Assembly (NCBI GenBank): GCA_902806595.1
Contig: CADCXC010000010.1
Coordinates: 248,001-312,000 of the forward strand
From: Pyrenopolyporus hunteri
Taxonomy: Eukaryota; Ascomycota; Sordariomycetes; Xylariales; Hypoxylaceae
Length of the DNA: 64,000 bases
Direction: 5' to 3'
Shown here piece by piece: positions 22,283 through 33,997 of this stretch. The position numbers and the translations under genes are program-made. The notes under the pieces were generated by a model, which was not told the origin of the DNA, did no database searches, and saw nothing but the letters and a program-made list of their open reading frames with translations. The number at the start of each line of letters is the position of its first letter. Position 1 is the first letter of the stretch.

Positions 22283-23593
22283 ATGGCTCCTGTACACGAG
22301 AGGCCCGGAATCTTCCTAACCGACCATCTAATCCGGAGCGCCAGAGCCGCTGTAGTAGCCGCCGGCCCGGAGGTCGCTAGACTCGCTAGGCGAGACGTCG
22401 TATCGCGGCGTGACTTGACCGTCACCAGCGACGCCCAGAGAGTCACCCTCGGTGTCATTGCTGCTTATGTTGTCGTTATCGCGATTTTATGGAACGTCCC
22501 TTATGTGCGATGGTCATTATGGCCATTCAAGGTACACTCCGCGCCCGACTCAAACACCCCACTCGGTCTCCGGCTCTCCATCGCTAACCCTCTTATCTAG
22601 ATGCTCGTCATCGCGTTCCACGAATTCGGACACGCTATCACAGCCGTAAGTAATGTCCATGAATCTTCCCTTTTGATATATTTTCGTATCTTGTAAATAT
22701 CTCTTAGTCGAGCTGATCGAGGAATTACTTCTCTGCTTAACACGCTCGGCTCCTTATCTGCTATTACTTAAAAGAAGCGGCTACTAACTACTATTTTAGT
22801 GTTGCACCGGCGGGCGCGTCAAGTCTATCTCCCTCGATCCGCGTGAAGGAGGAGTAACTCATAGTACGTAACCCCACGTATTCTCACCCCTCTCTACTCC
22901 AAAGCTGCCTCTCGGTTCTTTTGGTCCAACCCCGGGGGTCATCGCGTCTGAAAAATATGAACCCCAATAACGCAGAACTCTTCCGATAAAACCTAATGAA
23001 AGAAAAAGAAATCATACTAACTCTCGTTTCAGTGGTTGGTGGAAAGAGTGCTATCACATTACCTGCTGGTTACTTGGGCTCCTCTCTTATCGGTGCACTT
23101 CTTATCTTTTGCGGCTTCGACATCGTCGCAAGCAAGATTGCCAGTCTAGTGCTAGGCGTGTGCTTCCTGCTCACACTATGGTGGGGCAAAAAGGATTGGC
23201 TTACGATAGTAACCATCTTACTCGCCGTCGGACTCCTAGTGGCTTGCTGGTTTATCGTCCACGCCGAACCGTTGAGATTCGTCGTGCTTTTCATCGGCGT
23301 CATGAGCTCCCTGTACAGCGTTTGGGATATCGTGAGTTCCGCCTAGGATTATGTACAAATTCCCAATACTAACTCATATTTAGTGTGACGATCTGATCCT
23401 CCGCAAGGTCAATAGTTCCGATGCCAGTGTGTTCGCCCAACGCTACGGCGGCTCCTCTCAGTGCTGGGGTGTCATCTGGTCTATTATTTCTGTCTGCTTC
23501 ATGGCCGCCGCTATCGTTGCCGGCATCGCGGCGTTCCCGCAATCGTTCGCTCAGCAAGAGGAGGATTCCAAGAACTTCATTCCAACCCGCTAA
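22283..23593 (+). CDS. Peptidase M50B-like integral membrane protein
   Basis: Five exons, 22283-22531, 22601-22645, 22800-22863, 23033-23331 and 23384-23593, encode 288 residues; all phases agree. The 45-base second exon carries the zinc-site motif HEFGH (residues 90-94) in a membrane helix, the hallmark of M50-type intramembrane metallopeptidases. A first helix lies at about 54-75. GGRVKSISLDPREGG and TLPAGYLGSSLIGALLIFCGF follow as in the fungal and plant M50B-like family. Three or four more helices follow (TLWWGKKDWLTIVTILLAVGLLVACW and others), then a soluble loop and a last helix before the C-terminus QQEEDSKNFIPTR. Related fungal proteins are uncharacterised, and proteolytic activity is not proved for this branch. 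Confidence 0.88.
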
Positions 23594-24562
23594 GTAATAC
23601 ACTAAGCGAGGTACCTAAATAACGTTCTTCAGGAATATGAAACCGCATCCAAATGCTTAATCATCATCACGGAGTTTAGGGTGGGAAGAGATGACGTCTT
23701 CAGCATAACAGGCGTACCAGTCAGGCTAGGTTTTCAGTTCATAATAGATACCCTTTAGTATTAATGATAAGATGAGTCTTCCGTCCGATGCAGGGTTATT
23801 TTATTCTTCTTCAACTTAGATCATGTACCCGGGCTACCAGTATATTCAGCTAACCTAGCTAACGTTGTCTTGTTGCCCCGAAAGTTTCGAGTTGCCGTCT
23901 TATAGGCTTTTCTTATAGCCTTCGCCTAGCCTGTAACTTGTGAGATATATTGCAACTACATTAATGCTGCATGTTGATTTCCTCCTCACTCGGAAGTCAA
24001 ATTTCGATGCTTGCACGGGGTTTTCCTGTATGAGGGGCGTAGGATACCCAAGTAGCATAGATTCAAGATCAACGGTAGTGGAACAGGGGGACCAAAAACA
24101 GAACAGTTTCCCACTAACGGATTGAAGATACCTATTATACGCAACCGACTCCCTCATCTTGAACGAACTTAGTACGAACACCTAGGCATCGCCACCACGG
24201 ATGAATGGCTCCTGTCAATACACTGGGTGCTGCGTATGTATTTCTGTTAGCATCTTGTACCCGAGTCTCACCAATATATGCAATAGAGCGTCCGCAAGAA
24301 TAATTTACATTAGTTTAATTCCGCTAAGCGGGTTTTTGCAATTACAGATATCTACGCGTAGATCACAAATCCGGCCGAGGCATCCAACACTTGACTTCTG
24401 ATAGAGGAAGGAGCCTAGCGAGTTGCTAGAGGCAGATCCATACCATCATACCCCTAGATATGTAATTAGTATAGAACTAGACCCTCGAGCAATTTTCGAA
24501 AATCGAAATTGAGTGTATATTACTTTCATCAACTCATGTAACTCGATACACCGTCAGCTGCC
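23594..24562. other. Intergenic, no gene assigned
   Basis: About 970 bases between the M50B-like gene and the alpha/beta hydrolase gene. One 93-codon open frame on the minus strand (23900-24181) has no recognisable content. Confidence 0.5.
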
Positions 24563-25893
24563 ATGTATATGCTCTTGTCACATGCTAAAATCCATCCGCC
24601 TTTAACTAACATAGTCTCAGGCCGGAAACAACAATAACTGCCACCTTCCCCTCCGCCGAGGATGTTATCAGGAACCCGGCGTTCCCGACGGCCATGTGGC
24701 AGCTCGAGCCGCACCAACGCGGGCTCCTCCCCGTGGCGGCCGATAGAGGAGGTCCGATAAATATCAGCTGGGAAGTCCACGGCGAGGGGCCCGTGAAACT
24801 CATAGTACGTAACGATCCATATAGCCGGAATCCAACCCCAAAGACAAGCCCGGCCGGACGGGCCACCGCTTCGAAAAGAAAGGGGCAAAAAAGAGACTTA
24901 CCACCACCCCGTTACAGTTCCTCTGCGGCCTGGGATTCTTCAAGACGGCGTACCAGCGGCAGACCATGCACTTCGGCCACGTGCACGGGTCGACGTACTC
25001 CGTCCTCATCCTCGACAACCGGGGGATGGGCCGGTCGGACAAGCCGCTGGCGCGGTACAGCACGTCGGAGATGGCGCGCGACGCGCTGGAGGTGGCCGAC
25101 CACCTGGGCTGGACGTCGCCGCGGCAGCTGCACGTGTGCGGGATCAGCATGGGCGGCATGATCGCCCAGGAGCTGGCGTACCTCGTGCCGGGGCGGATCT
25201 GCAGTCTGAGCCTGGTCTGCACGGCGGCGTGGATCGAGAACACGACCTCGTTCGCGGAGAACATGGTGAACCGCATCACCATGCTGTTGCCGAAGAGCCT
25301 CGATCGGAGTATTCAGTATGCGGCCAGGGCTAGTACGTTGACTTCCGGCTCCGTTCGCTTGATTTTACCCGCCTGTCTCTTCTCTTAGGCTTGTAATCCT
25401 AGAGGGGAGTATTTTACTGACCAGTGATTATGACATAGTCTTCCCCGCCAGCTACCTAGCCGAGCCGGATAGCGCCGTGGTACCCGACGAGTCGGTGCCT
25501 CGGTGCAAGATCCCGCCCGGGGGCTACCTCAAGTTCGGAAGCAATTACGAGCGCTTCGCGGCCCAGGAGATCACGAAGCAGCGGGATAAGGATGGCTTTA
25601 CTAGGAAGGGCTTCTTACTCCAGCTTATTGCGGCCGGATGGCATCACAAAAGCCCCGAGCAGTTGAAGGAAATAGCTGACAAAGTAGGACGTGAGAGAAT
25701 CCTAGTCTTGCATGGTACCGACGACGGAATGATTTCGACTCCCCATGGCAGGAAGCTGATAGAGCACCTGCAGCCGGGCGAGGGCTTGATTATCGATGGC
25801 TTGGGGCATGCGCCGATTAATGAACGAACGCAATGGTTCAACGAGTTGCTAGGGGTGCGGTGTTCGTTAGGGGAGAAGTTAAGTGGGCGGTGA
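24563..25893 (+). CDS. Alpha/beta hydrolase, start codon probably split by an intron
   Basis: The best model is AT (24563-24564), 24621-24804, 24918-25332 and 25439-25893, giving 351 residues. The first intron (24565-24620, GTATAT donor, CTAAC branch, TCAG acceptor) would join AT to G, creating MPETTITATFPSAEDV upstream of NPAFPTAMWQLEPHQRG. If it is not used, translation could start at the in-frame ATG at 24694. Fold motifs: FLCGLGFF (oxyanion loop region), LDNRGMGRSDKP, nucleophile G-I-S-M-G (Ser139), acid in HGTDDGMI (Asp295 or Asp296) and base in GLGHAPI (His324). The catalytic triad is complete. The third exon is far more GC-rich than its surroundings. Esterase or epoxide-hydrolase-like activity is possible; the substrate is unknown. 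Confidence 0.85.
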
Positions 25894-26204
25894 GGTGATG
25901 AATGTGTGTAAAGACAAGAAATACATGTTTACACAATAAGCTGTATTACTAGAGTTTCTGGTCTAGATGCTCCATAGATTAAGAGTGCATCATGAACTAC
26001 GGTTAAGCGGTACCGGCCATTCCCTTGAGACGCGAATACGTCTGCCCTGCCGACTTTGGTATCTTGTGGTGATCCTTCAAACCTGCCAAAACGCGATCCA
26101 TACCCTGTGAGCGCCGTTTCTTTCAATCCTGGGGCACAAAATCATCCCCCACCTCCCAGGAGACACGAACGCAAATAACGTTGAACATTCTCTACCCTGT
26201 CACT
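25894..26204. other. Intergenic between convergent genes
   Basis: Shared 3' flank of the hydrolase (+) and the Swc3-like gene (-). A minus-strand frame at 25929-26126 cannot be joined in frame to the Swc3-like gene. Confidence 0.55.
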
Positions 26205-28444
26205 CTAACTTACAGAGGTAATGAAGCTCTGGTACTGCTCATCGTCGCCTAGCGGCCTTCCCATCGATTTCTGCGGTGGGGTTGCCGCGGAGGATGCCTT
26301 GGTCGTCCATAACACTCCGGGCTGTTGGGGCTGGCTTGTTGGGTCAGCCTTCGGTGTGTTGGTTCCGTCTTCTACTTGATCGTCCTTATCCGCTCTCGGC
26401 AAGCGCATTGCAAGAAGGACGTATTCCGCCCTCGTCATGTTATCCATTATGTCATCCATATAGCGTCGCACCTCGTCCGGGGGGGCGACTACCCTAGCCA
26501 GACTCTCGAGATGCTTTGCGGACTGCGCATATATCCTGATAGTTACGGGTTGATAGTAGTCTAACGCGGGATCTCCTCCGTATTCCAACTTACTTCCTTT
26601 GCGAACGATGAGGAAAGACGCAGTAGCCTGGGTAGGACTCACGTATTCGACAATGCTGTACTTAGGGAACAGATACCTGTCCCCGGTGCCGCCGGAAAAC
26701 TCTAGCACGATGGCCGAAATATCAGGCTTAGTAGAAGGAGGTGGTCCTTTCGAGCGGAGAGCCTGCTGGGAACCCGACGCATGAGCAGCCTGTCCTGAAG
26801 AGGTAAGCGAGGATTTTCTCGAGGCGGCGCCATTTACCACGGTAGGGTTTTCCGCCCCATTCGTAGATGTCGTCTGAGACATGCCTGTAGTCACAGACTG
26901 AGGTTTAGGGGGTTCCTTCACCACAAGATCCTTCAGCTTATCGAGGGTTGTCTTTAAATCCATAGCATCCGTAAATTTAGTTTTACCCTCCGCTATTCGT
27001 CGGACCATCTCCCGCGTGGCTGCATCATCCAGAGCCTTCTTTACCAGGAGAATTACTAGAGGGTCGCTACCTGGCGGCGGTCTTAGGTCGTTTGACCTCT
27101 GATTTGGATTGGAAGCAAGAATGATGTCAAGTATAGTTCGGACCTCATCGGCAAAATACTTCACCGTCCTCCCATCCACGATAAGCCGATCCGCCGATGG
27201 ACCTTGCTGCCCTCCCTTCCTCTTATAATCTGCGGTAATCTGGTCAATAATCTTTTGGAAATGGGCTAGCTCGGCCGGCGCGGCATCTCCTATCGCTACA
27301 CGCTTCATGAGATCGCGGAGCTGTGGATCCTCGGAAGCTCTCTCCGCTAATGTAACTATTATGGGATCAGCACCCGGCGCCGTCGGTGTTGCCGGTTTCG
27401 CAGCAGGTGTAGTGGGTTTTACTCCCGCAGGGACGGCCGGACCCGGACCCGGACCAGCCGTGACCGTCGCCGGGTTGGGAGCATGCAATGGTCGATTGCT
27501 ATTTAAGTTCGGCTGGGAAGGTCCTCTCGGCTGAGCAGGTGTTGGTTGCGGGGGCCCCGTGACAGGGGGGAGAGTTGACGGGTGATGTTGGGGGGCGGCG
27601 AGGACTGACTCCAAGCCGCGCGGGGAAGCCTGAGGCTTATTACTACTAGCTACAGCGGCAGAAGGGGGAGGTCGTTGTAGCTCCGGCTGCTGCGGTTGCG
27701 GTTGGGTCTGAGCCGGCACCTGCGCTTGTGCTGGCGGCTGGGCTGCCGAGGTTGGCTGTGAGGTTGGCTGGACTGGCGTGTGTGAAGGTGAGGCCGGCGG
27801 CGCATTCGGGGTAGAACTCGTGCTAGGTTTTGGGGGGGGAGGCATGACACCATTGGGGGGGCCATACTGCATGATCGGTCGGAAGACGGAGTTGGTTGTC
27901 GGTATGGGCTTTAATTCTTTAACAGCATACATGGTAGCTTCGAGAACGTGAGGCTCGACGGTGATCGTAACCTGGCCGATCTTGGTCATGCTATCTTTGG
28001 GCGGGTTATTAGGGTCCTCTTTAACAACGCCTTTTCGTTTCGTAGGTTTAGTCCAGTATTTCTCAAAAATGCCTTCGTGAATCCATTTCTGACGCGATCT
28101 TGAAAGCGATTCACCTATGACACCACTAAGAGGACAGGGTTATCATACTGTTGCAGTTAGGTTGAGTTAGATTGGATGGATATGGTATACCTCTCTTGAA
28201 CAGACTGATATTCCTTGTTTAAAAGATCGTCAGGCTGTGGATGCTCTACGGTCGGTAGCGGATTGCCGGGCTGGATAGACTTCGGCAAGGGAGGCTCTTC
28301 GGGAACAGCTTCGTTGGACGCCGGAGTCGACGCCGACGCTGGGGCTGGAGTTACAGATCGCTCGGGGGGTGTCGCGGTTCGTTTCTTCGAGACATGTTCG
28401 ACTCTCGCAGCCGCTCTCGCGGGCAGCTTTCGCTTCCTCTCCAT
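26205..28444 (-). CDS. SWR1-complex subunit 3 (Swc3)-like protein
   Basis: Exons 28444-28191 and 28125-26205 encode 724 residues. The intron 28126-28190 was placed at the acceptor CTCTTAG because it alone keeps the frame (VQE|SGVIGESLSRSRQKW). The N-terminus is basic (MERKRKLPARAAARVEHVSKKR), then comes a conserved block ESLSRSRQKWIHEGIFEKYWTKPTKRK and PPKDSMTKIGQVTITVEPH, typical of fungal Swc3. A long Pro/Gln/Ala-rich segment follows (about 190-330), then the helical repeats LAERASEDPQLRDLMKRVA and LVKKALDDAATREMVRRIA, and a C-terminal domain DRYLFPKYSIVEYVSPTQATASFLIV. Swc3 belongs to the complex that loads histone H2A.Z. The name rests on family memory, not a search; the nuclear chromatin role is inferred. 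Confidence 0.7.
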
Positions 28445-29343
28445 CGGGACAATGTATGCGCGTCTTTACTACGCGACGTGGGCGGGTAAGGCGACGATAG
28501 GTAATTCGAAAAATTATATTCTGCTAATGGGAGGAGAGACGTAATGACATCTCGACAACGACGGCGATCATTCAGAGCGACTATGATAACAACGAAGACT
28601 ACCTGGTCAGGTCACGCAATGACGACTGCGTATATGTGAGCCGACGAGGAGAGAGTAAAGAATGACTTCCTTTAAACGGCTATTTTACCAATTGTTGAAG
28701 ATAATTAGACACGCAAGCCATATAATTCTTTGCGTGAAGCGTACCAGATGTGGAATTCTTGAATTGTAGCTTTATTAGTAGCAAGGGAAAAAGAAATGTA
28801 GGTCCAAGTTCTGGGTCTGTGTTTAGAGATGGAAAGGCGGGCCTAGGTCATCTGGATGTACCTACCTTAGCTAAATCCTTACCGGCTATCTGGGGGGGCG
28901 CCTATCTCGAGGCGGGACCCACTTCATGTGCTAATCGGGCGGTGATAGTACCTACAATATAATAGGTGCGTGCGTACCTATAGCATGTGTGTACCTGGAT
29001 ATCTAGGTACGTACTAGGTACCTACTTGGCACTTCGTACTCCTCGTGGGATTCATACTGTTATTTATAATCATAGCTAGGCCTAACTACATAAATGGATA
29101 TACAGTTATGAGATTTAACCAGCTACTGTATCGCAAACTAGGGGTATGTTAGGCACCTATATTCTGAAATGCCAACATGTAGAGAAGGATCAACCGTTAC
29201 TGAAACATGAAGTTCTACGCTTTATATAATATAACGTAGCTCATGACCGATTGCGCCCTGCTTCGCTTTTGTTTTCTATGAGCTTAGATATGATTATGTG
29301 GGACTCGGAGAAACTGGGAAAAGTAAATCTTCTCTCACAAACC
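28445..29343. other. Intergenic between divergent genes
   Basis: About 900 bases between the Swc3-like (-) and ABHD12-like (+) genes, possibly a shared promoter region. A cluster of TAGGTA motifs lies at 28965-29030. Otherwise nothing recognised. Confidence 0.55.
28965..29030. repeat. Short cluster of TAGGTACC-type motifs
   Basis: Four or five copies of GTACCTA/TAGGTAC steps occur in 66 bases, including ACTAGGTACCTACTT. Same family as the clusters near 19.0, 31.1 and 38.8 kb. Confidence 0.55.
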
Positions 29344-30826
29344 ATGGACCGACGAACCGCTCAATGGGCAATTCCCCTCAGCCTCAGCTTCGGTATCCCA
29401 ATTGGCCTATACGTAATTTTTATCTTGCTCGGGGCATTTCCTTTCTTTCAGAGACAGTGAGACCACTATTTGATATAAGATGTGTTCAACTAGGCTGACG
29501 ACTGGGGAACTTCCAGCTTCCTGTATGCCCACCGACTCAATACCCTATTCTGGCATGACATCGACCAGCCTGAATACTGGGGATTTGCTAGTTAGTCCTT
29601 GCTGCATGCAGGAAACATATGGAAACGGCACTGACTAGGTTAATGTTAAGGAAACCAGGTAACTCCTTTCTCGCTAAGTACTGTTGACGGGGAGAGCATC
29701 TATGCATGGCACATTCTACCGCTTCCAACCTATCTGAAGCACGAGGATAAGCTCGATACCCAGCAGCCCGGCTTCTCCAATGATATCACCAAAACAGTGT
29801 CGTTTAGGCTGTTAAAGGATGACCCAGATGCTCGTCTTGTAATCTACCGTACGAGAACCCAATGCACCGTACTATATTATGCTGTTTCAAGTACTGACTA
29901 CTAGCCTAAAGTTCACGGAGTGAGTAAACGGCGACGACGAAGCGCAAGCCTATATCGAGGCTGCTAACCTTACCGTGTAACAGAACCTCGGCCATCTTGC
30001 ACAGGGTTTCCGCCCTACTAGTTACCATAGCCTGACTGACACTTCTTGCTACCACGTACTAGCCATCGATTACCGGGGCTTTGGAAAATCAACCGGCTCA
30101 CCATCAGAAGCAGGACTAGTCCATGATGCCGCCGCGGCTATCGATTGGGCGATGCATGTAGCGGGTATTCCAGCGAGTAGAATCGTCATTTTAGGCCAGA
30201 GTCTTGGGACCGCAGTCGCAAGCGGCGTCACGGAACATTTTGCCATGCAAGGAATTGAATTCGCAGGCGTCATCCTCGTTGCTGGGTTTTCCAACCTCCC
30301 GACTCTACTTTCCTCATACGCCGCCGGTGGTTTCATCCCAGTCCTCTCGCCGCTCCGCCCGATTCCGCCGCTTCTTCGCTTCTTCCAAAGTTTCATCGTG
30401 GATAAGTGGAAGTCGGCGGACCGTCTTGCCCGTATCGCAAGCTTAGCACGGACGAGACTACGGCTGACTCTTATTCACGCCAAGGACGATGCGGAGATAC
30501 CATGCCGTGAGAGCGATAAGTTATTCAAATCCGCGGCAAACGCCATTATCGAAGAAGAGTTAGATGGCGACGATTTCACGACTTGGAAAGAAGAGCGGAC
30601 TTTGCGTAGAGACGACGGAACTTTTGTATCGATCGTGAACACCGAACCAGATGTGATCATCAGGGAAGAGCTCTTACTATACGGCGGTAGGTAGCTCAGC
30701 CAAGCAGAATGCAATCAATTGCAATCAGAGCCATTGCTAACAAATGCAGGACATAACAACGTCATGATGTCTTCGGCCGTCTCGCTTGCGGTCATGAGAT
30801 CGTTTGGGCTTGATGCGAGTAAATAG
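29344..30826 (+). CDS. ABHD12-like alpha/beta hydrolase with an 8-base microexon
   Basis: Six exons: 29344-29456, 29517-29590, 29651-29848, 29912-29919, 29984-30686 and 30750-30826, giving 390 residues. The fourth exon is only TTCACGGA; it is needed to turn VIY...NLGHLAQGF into VIYLHGNLGHLAQGF, the HG(N) oxyanion motif of the family. An N-terminal hydrophobic helix (about 9-32) anchors the protein. Next come FLYAHRLNTLFWHDIDQPEYWGF, RNQVTPFSLSTVDGESIYAWHILP, nucleophile G-Q-S-L-G (Ser204), acid in HAKDDAEIP and base His367 in GGHNN. These are marks of ABHD12/13-type membrane lipases such as lysophosphatidylserine hydrolases. Alternative upstream in-frame ATGs exist (for example 29278). The substrate in fungi is unknown. 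Confidence 0.87.
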
Positions 30827-31438
30827 GTACCTAGATTTTTGAACGCGTTTACCGACTTTTCCTGTACTATAAAGTCTGGGGATTTGGTATATTTCTCGTG
30901 AATGTATAGCGAGATGTACCGGCCGTGAGGTGAAATGTTGCTTCTCGGTGTTATTATCAAGTTGGGTGGGTGCCTCATTAGGTTGACCCTTAGAGTTGAG
31001 CAGCAATAACTATAGCCTCATCACATATAAATAGGTACCTACCTAGGTATATACCTATGTACTAGGCCTACACAGTACCTACCCCGTATCCATGTAGGTA
31101 CCTACATGTACCTAGATACTAGATACACACATATGCGATAGAATGAAGGACATCGGCTACATACATGTATGGGCGTAGGCACCACTTTCGAGTTTAGGGT
31201 AGGTACCTACCATGTACCTCTGTACAAATTTATATTATACATAGAGGGGAAAAAATCTTAGTCCCAACTCACAGATTGGAAGCGTCGTGCTGCCCCGCGT
31301 TGCGACCCTGCCCACATAGATCAGATATGTACGTACATTATTATTGTTACCCTAGATCCAACCTGAACACAACCGCGAACCGCCTCATTCAGAGCGCCCA
31401 TATCCTCTTCAACCCCCCTCCTCTCCCGCCTGCCTATT
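30827..31438. other. Intergenic, N-myristoyltransferase upstream region
   Basis: Contains a dense run of palindromic TACCTAGGTA-type motifs at 31029-31216 and a pyrimidine-rich leader just before the start codon at 31439. No coding segment recognised. Confidence 0.6.
31029..31216. repeat. Cluster of TAGGTACCTACC-type palindromic motifs
   Basis: Begins with TAGGTACCTACCTAGGTA near 31032 and goes on with GTACCTAC/GTAGGTAC units up to about 31216, directly upstream of the N-myristoyltransferase gene. Confidence 0.65.
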
Positions 31439-33155
31439 ATGTCCGAGGAATCAAAGCCCGTCAAGGGCAAGGGAAAAGAGAAAGAGAAGGAAAAGGATAA
31501 GGACAAGGCTGCCAAGAGACTCCACAAAGCTGTCGAAGGCCTCTCCAAGGAGCAGGTATCCCAACTCCTCGACCTCAATCCCGCCCTCGCCAACGAGCTT
31601 GCTAGCGCCAGCAATGACGACCCCAATGCTGCCGCCGATGCTCTTAAGCGTCTCAACCTCCAGGACATAATGACGGGCCTGGCCTCAAGCGGCAAGAATG
31701 TCAAGGACATGGGCGCTTACAAATTCTGGGCCACCCAGCCAGTTCCCAAATTCGAAGAAGGCAGCGATCCCGCCCAGCCTATCGAAGAGGGGCCCATCAA
31801 AATTCAGACCGTCGACGAGATCCCCAAGACGCCTGCTCCGCTGCTCGATGGCTTCGAATGGACCACCCTGGACTTGCTCGACGATAACCAGCTAAAGGAG
31901 GTATGGGAGTTGCTGAACGGTCATTACGTTGAGGACGACGAAGCCATGTTCCGCTTTAACTATTCCACTAGCATCCTTAAATGGCAAGTTCCTCGTCGTC
32001 TTCTGATCACCTCCTCCCACCATCTTACTTGTATCCCGTCCATGAGATGAGAAATCGAGGGGTCTACAAGCTAACAGCATTTGTTCTCAGGGCCATGATG
32101 CCACCCGGGTGGAAAAAGGAATGGCACCGAGGTGTCCGAGCCTCGCAGTCGAGGAAGCTAGTCGGCTTCATCGCCGCTATCCCGGTCGAGTTACGCGTAA
32201 GGGACAAGATACTACACGCATCTGAAGTCAATTTCCTATGCATACACAAGAAGCTTCGCTCCAAGCGTCTGGCGCCCGTGCTCATCAAGGAGATCACACG
32301 TCTGTGCAACCTAGAAGGCGTCTTTCAAGCCATATACACCGGGGGCATCGTTCTGCCGAAGCCTATAAGCACCTGTCGATATTTCCACCGAGCCATCAAT
32401 TGGCAGAAGCTATACGAGGTCGGGTTCAGCCCTCTGCCGGCGAACAGCAAACCCCAGTTCCAGATCAGAAAGTATGCTGTGCCGGAGCGCACGTCGATTA
32501 GGGGCTTAAGGGAGATGCAAAAGAAAGATATTGGCGCCGTCCAAGATCTCCTCACACGGTACCTGGCTAAATACGAGTTAGCTGCCGAGTTTAACAAGCA
32601 GGAAGTCGAACATTGGCTCCTACACAACAAAAAGAATGCCCTGGAGGAACAGGTTGTCTGGACTTATGTCGTTGAGGTAGCACTCCCTACTAGGCTCGAA
32701 TCATACACACAGGCTAACCACACCGATAGGACGAGCATAAGAAAATTACCGATTTCATCTCGTTTTATTGTCTCGAGTCTTCGGTTATCGGTCCCTCCAA
32801 ACACTCATCCGTGAAGGCAGCTTACCTTTTTTACTACGCTACTGAAACGGGGCTTTCTACCCCCGTCGACAGGGAAGCCCTTAAGACCCGTCTCAACGCT
32901 CTTGTCTCGGATTCTTTAGTGCTTTGTAAACAGTACCAGTTTGATGTCTACAACGCCCTCTCGCTTATGGACAATGGCCTGTTCCTCCAAGAACAGAAGT
33001 TTGGCCCCGGAGATGGCCAGTTACACTATTATCTATTCAATTACCGCGCAAACCCAATAGCAGGCGGCGTCGACAAGAGAAACCGCCTGGACACTGAGAC
33101 GCTAAGTGGTATTGGGTTCGTCAAACCTCCAAGAATTCCCAGCAACGGTCGCTAA
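31439..33155 (+). CDS. NMT1: Glycylpeptide N-tetradecanoyltransferase (N-myristoyltransferase)
   Basis: Exons 31439-31983, 32091-32676 and 32730-33155 give 518 residues, within the usual fungal range. It transfers myristate from myristoyl-CoA to the N-terminal glycine of proteins in the cytosol and at ribosomes. A lysine-rich leader (about 8-30) precedes the catalytic region. Family marks: GAYKFWATQPVPKF, GFEWTTLDLLDDNQLKEVWELL, FRFNYSTSILKWA, ASEVNFLCIHKKLRSKRLAPVL (myristoyl-CoA site), IYTGGIVLPKPISTCRYFHR, and near the end KFGPGDGQLHYYLFNYR with KRNRLDTETLSGIGFV. The first intron uses a GC donor (GCAAGT, 31984) instead of GT; joining TG to G restores the invariant Trp in LKWA. The C-terminus carries ten residues beyond GIGFV. 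Confidence 0.95.
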
Positions 33156-33997
33156 CGTGATAACAGCAAGACGCAGATTTGAGTCCACCTTTGGTACCTC
33201 GGCGGCGCAGACATTACCGTATACGTGTGTTTAGCAGACAGGCAGTGTATATTTCACTACAGACGTTAGAGGATAAAATTCCTCTTTTCAGGGACTCGCC
33301 GATTAGACCGACTCATCATAACCAGGTATTACATGATTTTTAACACGCAGCCCCCTCTGTCAGATCTACAGGGGATGCCGGACCTCGAAGTCCCATGTCT
33401 ATATCGCTGCATGCAGCTTCGAGTGCCTCATACCCGTTTCTTCGGGAACATTTTTTGAAGGATTGCGGCAATTATTCGCTCGGGTAGATGCATTTCTAAA
33501 TTATACCTGAAGTACAGCCTGAGAAGGCTAGAGCGCTCCCAAGCCAATCAGATGTCTCGTGCTCGTCCCGATATGACGCCCAAATAAATTGGAATCGGAA
33601 ATGCCTGTGATGTCGCCGTGTATATGCAGCCAATTGATGAACCCCTTATCGCTTTATTAAGGATTCTATTTCTCGTACGTCCTAACCATGAAAAGATTTG
33701 TCAAGCATTTTCTAGACGCCACAGATCCCACTCGTACTCGACCGCACACGTGGCAGGAGTCGGATGATATTCACCAGCATTGTTGGTCTGTGTGCGTCTC
33801 CAGGAACGTCCACGTCTCGCGAGTCAGTGCTAATACCGCAAATCAAAATAGAGAAGCGTGGGCCCGTGGCGTAACCTGAGTAACATGATCCAAGTTGCCT
33901 CTGAGGCTCCCGGAAGCGGGATACGATCGAGGTTCACCGTCCTCGACGGTTACCGTCTCTTTCATTGTTGGCAAGACTAGCGAGAATCTGTTCGACA
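33156..33997. other. Intergenic, no gene assigned
   Basis: 3' flank of the N-myristoyltransferase gene and upstream flank of the small cysteine-rich gene. The short open frame at 33688-33879 (+) has no recognisable content. Confidence 0.5.

Noticed and set aside
25929..26126. Extra C-terminal exon of the Swc3-like gene
   Set aside because: A GTAAGT follows the FITS codons at the gene end, but joining to the acceptor near 26130 gives a stop at once. The unspliced end FITSVS is kept.
29484..29516. Alternative acceptor for intron 1 of the ABHD12-like gene (CAACTAG)
   Set aside because: It is in frame and would add about eleven residues (ADDWGTSS...), but the downstream acceptor gives the uninterrupted family segment QRHFLYAH.
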